DNA from: Flabesymbios commensalis
Lineage: Eukaryota; Annelida; Polychaeta; Terebellida; Flabelligeridae
Length of the DNA stretch: 64,000 nt
Direction: 5' to 3'
Assembly (NCBI GenBank): GCA_964017125.1
Contig: OZ024903.1
Span: 81,782,773 to 81,846,772 of the forward strand
The notes beneath the pieces are model-generated. The model made no database searches. It was given only the letters and a program-made list of their open reading frames with translations, and was not told where the DNA came from. The position numbers and the translations under genes are program-made. Below, one piece after another: positions 49,201 to 61,783 of the stretch. Position 1 is the first letter of the stretch; every line of letters begins with the position of its first letter.

Positions 49201-49390
49201 TTGTCCAATGAAATGATAATGAGCTCATTGTCTATGAGACAACAAACGAATCCTTTCAGAGCCCCTCTTCTTCTGTCATGCAGGTTTGTGCACCGTATTC
49301 ACGGAGCAGTGACAAAGAAAGCATGGCTTCCATAAGTGTCCAGTCTAACTACAGAAAATACCGTCATCGACGTAAGTAGATAGGCGTGAT
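46201..49390. other. Spacer with fold-back repeats
   Basis: 47500-47900 holds two diverged tandem units rich in TCAAGGTCA words. 48145-48195 is an inverted repeat around GTCGGCGACAGC. 48345-48390 is a fold-back (CCAGGGCCAAACAAGC with its complement). A minus frame at 48641-48144 overlaps these hairpins and is not supported as a gene. Confidence 0.4.
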
Positions 49391-49397
49391 GCCACAA

Positions 49398-52300
49398 TAC
49401 TCCTGGCTCTGTCATAGGACGCCGTATACAATGAAAGAGGCAGAGACTTTGACTTTACATTCATGTACTGGGGTCATGTGGCTATCAAAATACCCAGGGT
49501 AGACTTTTAAAAAGTTAGACATAAAGTCACAGGAAGCAAAAATTCAAAATGGCCGCCAGGCACACGTGAAAAATTCATGATTGATCGTGACTTTCAAAGC
49601 ACCTAGAAGATTCATTTTGGTGTCCACACCTAGGTTTTTAGGTATGAAGAATTCAAACAAAATAATAACAAAAAATCTCAAAGCAATACAATGTACAGAA
49701 ATACAAGATGGCCGCCACACTAACATGAAAAATCTATGTCTGCTCATAACTTTTTAAAAATGCACCTAGAAAATTGATTCTGGTGTCTACACATAGATTT
49801 GTAGGTATGATGAATTTAAAAAAAAAAAAAAAAAAAAACTCAAAGCAATACAATGTACAGAAATCCAGGATGGCCGCCACGCTAACATGAAAAAGCTATG
49901 TCTGCTCATAACGTGTTTTTTTTAAATGCCCTTATACGATTCATTCTGGTGTTTACACATAAGTTTTTATGTATGAGGAATTCAAAAAATCTAAATCAAA
50001 GGCTTTAACACAAGCAAATGTGCAGAAATCCAAAATGGCCGCCACACTAACGTGAAAAATCTATGTCTAATATGAAATGATATGTCTGCTCATCGCCTAG
50101 GATATTAATTTCGATGTCTACACCTAGTTTTTATGTGTAAAGAATAAAAATAATATTCAACTGAATTTGCAGCAATCCAAGATAATCATCACCATCTGAG
50201 CTAAATCTACCTACTTTATTAGCATTTGAATAGGTCTACTCAGAGGTTTTCATTACCGTTCCATCAATTTTGCATTGAATCAAAGTCATATTGATTTCAA
50301 TATTTAAAGATTCATAGATTTTGAATAGGTAACACAACAACAAATATTAAATCCAAAAGTTTAAGAAAAAATCACTAATATAACAACAAGTAGTTTGCAA
50401 ATTAGATGACTATGAGCAAGAATAGATAATGCATAGAATATAGGCCTACAACTCGAAATGTTGTAAATTGACCAAATTAAATGTTACCTGTGATAAAAAC
50501 TATACAACACACAGCAATAAAAACATATCAATTTATAGATTAGCATCTCGTCTATATTTTAAACTATGTTTTTACCCTTAACTCATATATCCAAGGGTGT
50601 AGCCCTTCTGAAAATAAGCCAGTCTCAGCCGTTTTTTAAATCCTAAACCATGTGTCGAGGGCCTATCATCACCACAATTTTCCACCGTCGCGCCACAGTC
50701 TCTAATTATGCACATTTTCAAAGAGGCCTATGTTTATAAACAACACTGCTGTGAGCTGTAGCTGTTTTTGTTATTATTCGCAGTTGACTATCAATATAGC
50801 CATGACATGAACACGTGATGTTCCTTTCCCTTCCACCAAGCCTCTACAGGTGCAGATCCAGATAATAATCTGACCGGGTTTCAACAAAGGGCTCTTAATT
50901 TAATTCCAGTCTCACAATTAAATGGCAGAGATCTTATTTCACTCAACATGTCATCGCAGTCTTACTTTGCCAAAAAAATTAGGAGTATAGACAAGATTGC
51001 GTATATCTGAGCACAATAGTGCTTAGTGTCTATGGATGATGTCACCACAAGTCATCCATCATGCTTCTGTCATGTATCCTCATTTAATATGCATTACTTC
51101 TTTGTTTGTAACTATACATCTTGAGAGATTCTCTTTTGCGTTCCACCTGTTCTAATCATACTTGGGAACAATTGCATAGTTTTGAATTTTAAGCATCTTT
51201 AAAAAATAGTGTCCTTAAAATGGAAATTTGTAATCCATGCTTTATCTTTGCAATTGTAGATAACTAGGCCTATTTCATTTGGCAATTTATTTAATGAAAA
51301 ATTATATAAAATATTATTTTTTGCATTTCTGCACTTAAGAAGAAGTTCGAAGCGACTAATTGCGTACACATTGCGTGCCCCTATAGAAATTATAACAGTC
51401 TATAGCTCTATGATGATGGTCAAAACCACTGTTATCGTGTGGGCCTACATCTTAAATTCAATATTTTTTTTCAATGTCAGATGATTTTACGTATGATCAA
51501 CGCTTACGCCTACAGCTCGGCTGGGCCTCAAATCTCAGAGGTAGGTCTACTGGGTTCGAATCTCGGTAGGGTCGAATGCTTTGCATCGTTGATGTGCATA
51601 ATGTGTACATGTACAATGTTGCAATCTGTTCAAAGACGTGGAATTCACAGTGCTACCGATGGTGCCATGTTCTATAAAGAACCCTTTTTGTTAAGGAACC
51701 CTGTCAACCGATCAATTTGAAAATGGGTTACAACAGAGTCTATTGTAACCAATGTTGACTTAATGCCGGACCAGAGTCATAAATGGTGGGCCAATAACTG
51801 ATTCAACGTCTTGCGTTTGCTGCTCTAATATATGTTCTCTTATTCAGTGAACAAGTATAATAACGTTAATACAGAGACTGAAAAAACCCTGAAATATGCA
51901 GTTTGAAACACCTTGCATTGTAGCCACAGTAACCAGTACAACTCTCTACAGCGCAAGCCCAGAAAACACAATACGCTGCACCAATGTGGGTTTAATGCTG
52001 GCCCATTTTCTGGGATGCGTGCGAAACAATAAACCACAATGGTTTAATGCTGGCCCACCGTTTATGACACTGAATCATCTTTAAATCAACATTGTGTCAT
52101 GCCTTGTTTACTGGTGTTCGACTGAAAACCCAGCAAACCCTAGACATTGCGCCAACTCTGGGGTAAGATCGGTCCACCATCTGTGACGCTGTCCAAACAT
52201 TAATTTGACTTTGGACCAATGTCTTGTGTTTTATATATGTGACCCGATCTGCCAAAATGAGTTGGAAGTCGCACAAACGATGCAAACGATTGACAAACGA

Positions 52301-52604
52301 TGCTAGGGCCCTTATAAGCCAAAATGACCTTGATTTGACATATTTCCAATTTTTACATAAGTTTTTATTTTCATATCATTACTTTTGAATCCTAAAATTA
52401 TGTGGCAAAGAAATTGGTGTACATGTTGAATAAAAATATTTTAAATATTATGTTATTTTAATTTTAGTCCCAATTATCATGATTACACTCCAATCAGTGA
52501 TATTTGTTTCTATTTGCATTGTTGCCATGGAAACAGTCGCTATCAAGTATGAAATGTTGATACACTGTAAAAATCCTGACTATGAAAATTTTTGTCATCT
52601 ACTT
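49398..52604. mobile_element. Inverted-repeat DNA element, copy 2, right end missing
   Basis: It starts at the same base as copy 1 (TACTCCTGGCTCTGTCATAG) and follows it to about position 4356 of copy 1, including the tRNA-like piece (about 51505-51630) and the CCCAGAAAACACAATACG hairpin region. The right terminal repeat is absent. It lacks the SINE present in copy 1 and has about 155 bp near 51049-51205 not found in copy 1. Confidence 0.75.
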
Positions 52605-52804
52605 CATATATCCCGACGCATCTTCATTAAAACATTGTATTTGAGCTAGGACCATTGCAATTACAATATGCTATGTTGATATTAAAATAATTTGATGTGA
52701 ACTACATGTCGTAGTGGAATAAATGTGCTGTATGAAAATCGCATTATTGCGAACTTTAGTGTTTAGTGAGGATTCACATTATTGCTAGCTTGCACAAAAA
52801 AGGG

Positions 52805-53300
52805 GTTTAAAATTGGCGGTCACTGCAATCGTAGATGGTCATAACTGAGCAACCATTAGATGGATTTTCATGATCTTGGTGTCAATGATTACCTTGACCT
52901 TCCATAATTGTAAAATATTTACAATTTCATTAAGCACCTCGAAAAACACTATAATAGCCATGCACCAAAACATTAAAATCATCATAGTATTATATATAGA
53001 AAAATATGTCTTCCTTACATTTTGGGAGTTTTAGAGCTCTGACCTTGATAAAAACGCTTGACCTTGACCTTAAGCCATTTTACCACCTTTCCGGTTCAAT
53101 TCAGCACCTCGAGAGTATGTCCCCAAAACATTAAAATCAATATAATAGTCCCTTAGATATGGTGAAAAATATGAATATAATGAGTTTTAGAACTCTGACC
53201 TTGATAAAACAACACATGACCTTGACCTTCAATCATTCCAAAACCTTTGCCATTTCATTCAGCACCTCAAAAAAACATACGAGATACCAAAATATTCAAA
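52805..53300. repeat. Degenerate tandem array with CCTTGACCTT words
   Basis: Three diverged units repeat TGACCTTGATAAAA, TGACCTTGACCTT and TTCAGCACCTCRA. The first unit opens with GGTCATAACTGAGCAACC and TTTTCATGATCTTGGTGTC, which match the inner order of words in the Academ-like inverted repeat. Confidence 0.6.
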
Positions 53301-54381
53301 TCTATATATTAGTCACCGATATACGGAGAAAATGCATTATATTATAATTAGAGTTTTTACATCAGTTACATAGAAAGTAATGGAAATATAAGCAGTTTTT
53401 CATGAATGACTTGGTAGCCATTTTTGCTCAATGCAAATTGACCTTATTTGGACGTGGACTTGTAAGATTTTATATTTCAAAGCATGAAAAATATGAATCC
53501 ATGTAGATAGGAAAATGTTGGAAGTCCTGTGGAAGTGTATATGTAGGCTATTCATATGCAGATATGATACCGATTGTGTATTCCAAGTCAAGGTATGGAT
53601 TGATATAACATGTCAGGGGCAAATTAATGCTTGTTACCATGGAAACAACCAGTAACCTCCCACAACGAGTTACCTATACATAATAATACTATAAATAACG
53701 TGTTGTATTCTAAAACATTATAAAGTAATAAAATAAAATCAGAGTAATGCCGGTATTTTTTATGGGACCAATGAGCGCTACGCATCACGGTGGTATATGT
53801 GTATTGTTGATAGGGATACCGTTGCCATGGTAACGATCATACTATGTTTTTATTCATCCGTTTTAGAAATCGAATCCCCATATATTAGTTATGTTGAAAA
53901 GAAAAAATGAGGATGCCACGAGTGATTATGATCATACTCCGTCCATGTTGATGACAGTGGACACTTGAAAGAGCTGTATGAATATATAACGCGCTGGTGC
54001 ATTATGGGAAACTTCAGGGAGTAAATTCGGTGAAAAAGGCGCATTTTAAAAATTTACAACAGGCAGATTCATAATCTGAAGAGTTTACCTTTCCAGTGAT
54101 ACCACATATGCAAATATATATTGCATGCACACGAAAAGTACAAAAATCGGATTTGGCTTCCTGAACTGATTACAAGATACTACTTAAACGGGACATTGAT
54201 CCAATGCTGTTTAAAGCTAGGCCAACGTCTGCGACGCTGGCCCAACATTGAACCAACATTGAATAAATGTACAATATGGCATTGCGCGCATTCAAAGGGT
54301 GAGGACGTGTTCTTTCCAGCTCCCAGATTATATTGATATTTTCTGCATTTCTCAACACAAGACAATTGAGATGAGTATCTG
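53301..54381. other. Spacer with one hairpin fragment
   Basis: 54205-54265 contains GGCCAACGTCTGCGACGCTG and GCCCAACATTGAACCAAC, a piece of the hairpin MITE family. No gene was supported. Confidence 0.4.
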
Positions 54382-56330
54382 TTCACTAGTCCGAAGGTTC
54401 ACTAGTCCGAAGGCGCACTAGTCCGAAAATTCACTAGTTCGAAAGTTCACTAGTCCGAAGGTTCACTAGTCCGAAGGCTCACTAGTCCGAAGTTGTCTAT
54501 TACAAATCTATAAAGCCTTCGGCCCTAGTTTAATTGTGTCATCTACAGGTCTGAAGATATAGTGATATGCACAACGAAAAATGGCCATTTAGATACTCAC
54601 TAGGTATGTCTCCAAGAAGCAAGTAAAAATTTAGCCTGGCCACTGAACCCAGCATTACAATTGTGCAAAAAGAAAAAACAATCCAGAATACGTTACACAA
54701 AATACGTTCCATTGTGTAACGTATTTTGGTAACGTATTTTTTTTTTGATTGTTTTGCTCTTCACTAAACAAGGTTGTAATAGTGCATTCTGTTTCGTAAC
54801 AAAAGTACAAAACACTCACACTTTGTATAATACAACTATTTACTGGATTTAGTGACATTTAATATCATTACATTATCATAACATGACTTTTGTTAGTTAT
54901 GTAACGTATTTTAGTAACGTATTTTGCATTTTTATTTGAATTATTATCCAGCAGGCACGAAATGACAGAAACACCTATATTAATCAATCTGGCAGTGTGT
55001 AATAACTTCCATTATACACACAAATACAGAATACGTTACTTTTAATTATAAGAATGATTTTGTGCCTAGTGAAATATAGTGAAAAAGTAGATACAATAAG
55101 TCTGGTAACAATGACACACAAAAATTATTTTATTGCCTAGGTTTATTTTAAACAATATTGAATGTGTATTGAACATGTACACACTACTGTTCTTATCAGG
55201 AAAAACAACAACAAAAAACACTAATATTTTGAAAAAACCTTTAATCTCGTATACTGCAATCTATCAAGACCATTTACACTTAGCAGCATTGGAATTACAT
55301 TATTATATTTTATTGTGCACGTTTTTATTTTGTATAGCATATGTACAAACGTGCTTAATACATTGAATCAGATATTTTCGGAAATATTTAAACTATAACA
55401 AGAAGACTGAAGTCCTATATCATCCCCCGCCATAAATTAGGTTAGACTCCTTGTGGTCACAAATATTTAAAAGTCGATTTGTGGTGGCCATTTTAAATTT
55501 CAGTAAAATCACATGAACATTTCCAGATGGTGGGTAATGTGATTGTACAATGTGAATTATTACTGATTTCAATTTTTCAGTTTTTGCGCCCACAGAAAAA
55601 TATGAAGTTTATCCATGGAGGCCATTTTTAATTTTAGTAAAACTTTAAAAAAATCACTTGCACATCTCCATATCGTGGGGAATGTGATAGTAAAATTTGA
55701 ATAATTTCCGACTTAATGTTTTGTTGTTTTTGCGCCCACAAAAAATTTTAGAGTTGCCCTCTGGAGGCCATTTTGAATTTTGGTGACATCTCTAAAAAAT
55801 GACTTGCACATCCCCATGTTGCTAGGAATGTAATGTTAAAATTTCAAAAAAAATTGACCAAACAATTTTTTTGAGTTTTTACACCCCCAAAAAATTAAAG
55901 TTGATCTGTGGCGGCCATTTTGAATTTCAGTAAAACCTTTAAAAAGACACCTGCACATCTCCTTATCATGGGGAATGTGATAATAAAATTTGAATATTTT
56001 CTGACTTGAGGTTTTGGAGTTTTTGCGCCCACAAAAAATTTTAGAGTTGACCTCTGGCGGCCATTTTGAATTTTTGTAGCATCTTTAAAAAATCACTTGC
56101 ACATCCTCATGTTGCTAGGAATGTGATGTTAAAATTTCAAAACAAATTGACCAGTAGTTTTTGAGTTTTTGCGCCCACAAGAAAACGTGACGCCGGAAGC
56201 CAGACTAGTGAACCTTTGGACTAGTGAACCTTCGGACTAGTAAACATTTATCTTCGGACTAGTGAACCTTCGGACTAGTGAACCTTCGGACTAGAGAACC
56301 TTCGGACTAGTGAACCTTCGGACTAGTGAG
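54382..56330. mobile_element. Element bounded by inverted TTCACTAGTCCGAAGG arrays
   Basis: 54382-54495 holds about seven plus-oriented copies of TTCACTAGTCCGAAGG, and 56203-56330 holds about seven in the opposite orientation (CCTTCGGACTAGTGAA). Between them are GTAACGTATTTT repeats (54680-55040) and a five-unit tandem array. There is no coding frame and no clear target duplication. The layout parallels the elements at 9091-10573 and 13187-20396. Confidence 0.65.
55480..56170. repeat. Tandem array, five units of about 146 bp
   Basis: Each unit has GGCCATTTTGAATTT, then an AAAAAATCACTTGCACATC-like stretch, GGAATGTGATRRTAAAATTT, and TTTTTGCGCCCACAAAA. Starts lie near 55482, 55612, 55759, 55905 and 56052. 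Units differ by scattered substitutions, so the array is not recent. Confidence 0.75.
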
Positions 56331-56821
56331 TAGTCCCCAATAGGCAATACGTTGCTAGAGCAATACGTTGCTAGAGCCTGTGTGTACAAACAACGACAAG
56401 GCCTACATGTAATATTCCACTTGAGCGATTCAAATAAAAAAAAATAATAGTAATAATTAAAAAGTGTTATAATACATGTATATTTTAAATAATAATTATA
56501 TCCTAATTTGTTAGACATAGTTCTGCCGCCAGTTTTATTTCTGTTGACAAAACCACAGAATTTATGTGGACATAAGGAGCTAGGAGGGACAAATTGGACG
56601 CCATATTAACACTGTACAAGCCAGCAAACCAGGACCAACAGTTGAGCAAGGTATGATAAACATTCTGACAAGACGTGAACACAACCAACAGCCACCAACA
56701 TTGGACCAGCATTGAACTGTTTACCTGCTAAAACTGGTGTATAAGCCAGTGCTTGTGTACAGCTGTATCGTCATACCTGTATGGACGCGTGTTACAGGTG
56801 TAAAGACACTGTAATATTATT

Positions 56822-58140
56822 ATGAAAGACCGGTCAGTGAAAAATTGCAGAATGACTGCGAATTTATATAATCCTGATCCGCAGTCAGCCACGAAAAACA
56901 AGAAGAAGAAAATGAGGAAAAACAAGAAACGGATGAAATCAAACCCTGAGCAGATATTTCTGGATACAAAATACGAGGATGTTGATGCTTCGGGTATATT
57001 AGCATTGGATAATGAGCCTACCAACGCGAAATTCTACACTGACAGGTTACTGCTGTGGAAAGACGCCACGCTTAATTACTACATGGATCTACACGAGCGT
57101 GGTGTACACCAGCATAGACCTAAGTGGCGAACCAACAATGATGGTAACCAACTGGTCACACACGGCAATCTGTCAAACGACGGTGATTTTCACGTCACTG
57201 TCTTCTTCTATAACACAGGCACAGTGTTGGTACAAGGAACCAACTTTATGACCTGGGTTGAAGAAGATGCCAAAGCCATAAAGATGATGGTGGAAAATAA
57301 ACAGAACCTTGTGAATGTGACTCTCGCTAACGCCAGCAGCCTGTTGTGTAACTCTGGTCACCCGCATGTCACCAGTACGCCAGCTAGATGTACTTCTATT
57401 GTGCCCCCTGCTGAGGTACACTCTTCTGTTGATACTAGTACTACACTGGCAAAACAGGGATCAGGGACTTCACACAGACAATCATCGCAGCCCCAGCGAC
57501 TGTCTGTATCTGATATCACCACATCAACCACCTGCCGTGATATAGATAGTCAAAGTCTCGTGTTAGATCTTTGATTTAGTTCTGGCTCTGGTGATACATC
57601 ACTCTCACCAACTACAGACTCATCCATCCAAGATAGTTCCTCGTCAATCAGCAGCTGCAGTACCACCTCTATCTCTCCACAGCCAAATCAAAGCTCTACT
57701 GTCTCAGTGCCTGTCACTGCAGACTCACCTGTAGACTGTGCGGCATGTTCAGAACAGGTCAAATCAATTTTTAATCTGGAAAAGCAAGTTGATAACTTGC
57801 TACATAAGAACATAAGCCTGGCTGATGCGTGCACACAGCGGCGCTTGGAAGTGGAGCAGCTGGAGGCAGTCAACCTTACCCTAAAAGAACGACTGTCTCG
57901 TGCTGAAGAGGAACGAGATTTACAAACTGCTAAGATTGCCAGCATGTGTGATATTACATCTTGGCAGCAAGTGAAAGCTAAAACGAGTTATCGCTCATCT
58001 CAACAACATGCTCCACTGTCAGTCATACCACCTCCTCCTCCTCCTCCCCCTCCCCCCACCATAGTGGTCCTAGTGACCCCGCTAGTGCTAATGTATGGGT
58101 GTATGGCAGCAGCATGGCACGAGGATTGGCTGCCCATCTA
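56822..58140 (+). pseudogene. LINE N-terminal protein region (ORF1-like)
   Basis: 56822-57574 reads 250 codons with a Lys-rich start (KNKKKKMRKNKKRMKSNP), a folded-looking middle (DGDFHVTVFFYNTGTVLV) and a Ser/Thr-rich end. After one in-frame stop the same frame resumes to 58140 with CAACSEQVKSIFNLEKQVDN and a heptad-like ELKERLSRAEEERD-type coiled coil (about 57820-57930), then a proline run. The proline run (58031-58060) is where the frame slips into the esterase region. Basic N-terminus plus coiled coil is usual for LINE RNA-binding proteins; the exact family was not recognised. Confidence 0.6.
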
Positions 58141-60906
58141 AACACACATGCTGGAGTTAAAGCCACCGGTAGTGTTCGTGGTGGAGCAACTGTTGAACGG
58201 CTCACTAGTGAGGTGAAAAAAAGGAAGCCTGATCATATTGTCACACATGTTGTACTACTTGCCGGCACAAACAACGTTGGCAACAGTGAGAGTGTGGGCA
58301 ATATTAGAGCAAAAACAAGAACACTATTCCAAACGACAAGATCTGCGTTCCCTGCTGCTTCACTGATATTTAGTGGCATACACCACCGTGTCGATATGCC
58401 ACATTCTACCACGAACTTGTCAATTGACAAAATAAACAATGAACTAAGGGTATTGTGTGATCAACAAAACATTAATTTTGTTGATAATAATCATGATAAT
58501 GTTGAGTCTACCCACCAAGCGCCTGACACATATCGCCTGAACAACCATGATGGTCTACACTTGAACATACATGGGCGCAAACAGTTGTGTGAGAGGCTTG
58601 CCAATTTGATCCTACCAGGTAGACCTGTTATCACAAGGCCAACTCCAGCTAGGCATGTGTCGGCGCCGCTGATTCAACAAGTTTACAGACACCGGCATCA
58701 GCCTCGGACGGTACCACGTCCTTTTATAGCTCAGCAGCGACCCCAACAGCCTTCACATCGACCGGAAAGCTATCAGCACACACGTCCTGCACCAACACAG
58801 CACCGGTGTAATCAGGCTAATAAGACTAACACTAAGCCGTACCAACAAAAAAGTGTACAGAAACGCCATTCACCTCAACCTGCAGCTAGCAGTGAACAGA
58901 AGAATACTCAAACTTCAGTGCGACATAGACACTCTAAGCATTCCGTTCCCTTGCCAACAAAACAGACCCCTAAATTAGTTCAGCAGCCTAGACGTGTTCA
59001 TCACCAGACTCGCAATCATCAACCTGATCATACACGGGCTGTCTCTCAGACAAAATATGACAACTCACGACATCAAAAACGGACTGACACGCCACAACAA
59101 CAGACTTTTGTCAGACCCTGCTCCATCCCATTGTGTTTACCCTACTCCTTTTCTCCCCAGCAGACTTGTAATGAGAGACAAGATGAGTGTTTGGCCTACT
59201 CAACCTCTTCAAATGATTCCACAACAGCAGAACAACTTAGTGCCGGTTCAGGCCATGTTAGCAGCAGCATTACAGCAAGCAACCATGACACAGACAATGT
59301 GGTAAATATTACGAACTTTGCTGCTACCGTAAATAGTAGTTCAATTCGAAATGTGACGCAAAATGCATGTAATGAACTCAATGTGGGTCATCGCCTTCAA
59401 AATGAACAGAATATGTCAATCATTCATCATAATGTCAACAGGCTCTATAATAAACTAGACGAAATTCGTTTATATTTAAACTCACACTATCCTGTTTCTG
59501 TTTATAGTTGCAGTGAAACCTTTTTAAGTTCAAATATACTTGACAACCAAATTAGTATCGAAGGTTACACTATCATTAGAAGGGACAGAATCTCTAAAGA
59601 AGGAGGTGGCCTAATAGTATACTTGAAAAATGATATTGAATGTATTCGCCGCAACGATTTAGAACACGATATCGCGGAAGCTATTTGGTTGGAAATTTAA
59701 TTAAAACAGAAGAAGATTATTTTAGCTTTTATTTACAGACCACCAAATGAGCATACTATTTCCTATAAAACTTGGTCAAATTATATGGATGACGCAATAA
59801 GTAGCGCATATGCCGAAGATAAAAATATAATAATCCCAGGCGATTTCAACATTGATCTGTTAGGTAAAGACCCACATCAAGATTCTTGGTCATCAGTTAT
59901 AGAAAATTATGAGCTGTCTCAACTCATTACGAATTATACCAGAGTCACACCAACCAAACAATCACTACTTGACCATATATATGTATCAGATACTTCATTA
60001 GTTAAATATTCAGACGTGCTGCCGTGGGCACTTAGCGATCATTTTCCAGTTTATGTAGTTCTTTCAAATGCAAAAATCGCAAACAAAAGAAATGTAAAAC
60101 ATATTGAAATATCGTATCGAAACACTAAAAAAGTACGTGAGGAATCTTTTTGTAATGATTTTGCTCAAGCATTACTTATTGACTTTCCGAACCAATTTAG
60201 TGAACTTGAAAATGATGTAAATGGTGCTGTAAATCTCTGGACTAAAGTGTTTAATCAAATAAATCATTGTCCTAGGGTAACAAAGCGAATTAAGAGACAA
60301 AAACAACCTAATTGGATTACAAATGAAATAGTACACATCATGCGTCGGAGAGACTTTGAGAAAAAGAGACATAATAATGCTGAATACAAAAAGCTTCGTA
60401 ATAAAAGTAAATTAATGATACGAAATAGTAAGACTACATTTTATAAAGAAACAATACATAAATGTAAGAATGACCCACGTGAATTAGTAAAATGCTTTAA
60501 TGACCTGGGAGTTAAAAATGTAAATCATGATAAAATAAATAAAATTAGACACAAAAGAATCATTACAGAAAATGTGAAAGATATTGTCAACTTATTTAAC
60601 TATAATTTTGTTAATATTGGAGCCAAATATGCCACTGTCCTTTCACAACAAACTCATTTTTTTTGTCCAATTAAACTTGAGCAATTAATTGAACAGAGAG
60701 TTCCACCAAATAATTGTTTTAAAATTCCTTTAATTAGTCACCAGTTTGTTTTCAAGTACATTAATGAGATGAAAGGGAACAAATCGACAGGGCATGATGA
60801 TATAAGTGCTAGATTTATCAAATTGAAAGCTCCTTATATAACAGATAAAATCCGGAGTGCCCCAAGGATCTATACTTGGGCCACTCCTGTTTTTTGTATT
60901 CATTAA
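58099..60906 (+). pseudogene. LINE esterase-endonuclease-RT reading frame
   Basis: One frame, with a single TAA at 59698-59700. SGNH/GDSL-type esterase: YGSSMARGLA (nucleophile block, 58102), LLAGTNN (about 58258) and NNHDGLHLNIHG (about 58540). A long Gln/His/Pro-rich basic linker follows (58640-59200). Endonuclease: MSIIHHNVNRLYNKLDEI (about 59414), SCSETFLSS, KEGGGLIVYL, then after the stop IIIPGDFNIDLL (59833) and ALSDHFPVYV (60031). Start of the reverse transcriptase: NKSTGHDDISARFIK (60780). The frame then runs into a deletion junction. In CR1-group LINEs an esterase is known in ORF1; here it is in frame with the endonuclease. Confidence 0.75.
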
Positions 60907-61783
60907 CGATGTATCTCTAGAAGAACACTTAAGCGACATAAATCTATTTGCAGACGATGCCGTTGCGAGTGCGGAAAACAAATCCAAACATGAAATAATT
61001 GATCAATTGCAAAACTGTGCAAACAATTTGGATAAATGGTGCATAAGTAACAAAATGGTATTGAGCATAGAAAAAACTAAAACGTTATTTATCTCAAATA
61101 GTCAACCGAATTCTCAACAAAAGACTAACAACCATTTTGAAAATGTAAAGATAAGCAATACAATGATTGACGAAGTAGATAGTACTAAATTATTAGGTGT
61201 AAATGTAGATAAAACACTTTCCTGGTGTATGCAGGTTGCTCAGGTTAAAAAATGCACCTCTTATAGATTATTCATTATAAAGAAAATTAGAAAATATTTA
61301 CCATTAGAAATTAGAATTAAATTTTATGATTATTATGTCAAACCACTAATTGAATATTGCAGCTCAGTTTGGGGCGTTTGTTCAAGAGAAAATCAAAGCA
61401 AGATAATTAAAATTCAAAAGAAAGCTGCAAGAATAATATTAGAAGCACCTCCTTTAACACCAAGCAAACACATGTTTCAAGAGCTCAAATGGTTACCCTT
61501 TGATGAAATCGTAAAATTTAAACAGGTCAGTCTAGTCTATAAAGCTGTAACTGGTAGTGCACCCCAATATATACAGACACTGTTTACTAATATTAAAGAT
61601 CACTCAAAATATTCCCTCAGATCTTCAACAAATAACAAATTATTCGTTCCTAGAACACATCACAAATCATTTTCCTATACAGGCGTAATTATTCGGAATG
61701 CACTACCAGAGAATGTAAAAAAATCTGAAACATTTGCTAAATTCGAACAATTGTATAATAAAAAAAACATTGGAAGAAAATAA
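60857..61783 (+). pseudogene. LINE reverse transcriptase C-terminal half
   Basis: Begins PQGSILGPLLFFVFINDV, carries the catalytic-site word LFADDAVAS (about 60945), then KLLGVNVDKTLSWCMQV, KPLIEYCSSVWGVCS and a C-terminal RNALPENVK block. Compared with intact CR1-like enzymes the segment between the TGHDDI block (60793) and PQGS is missing roughly 100 residues, and the frame differs from the upstream part. It cannot be active. Confidence 0.8.

Noticed and set aside
57200-57421. Minus-strand frame opposite the LINE
   Set aside because: It is a shadow of the plus-strand LINE protein, with no independent support.
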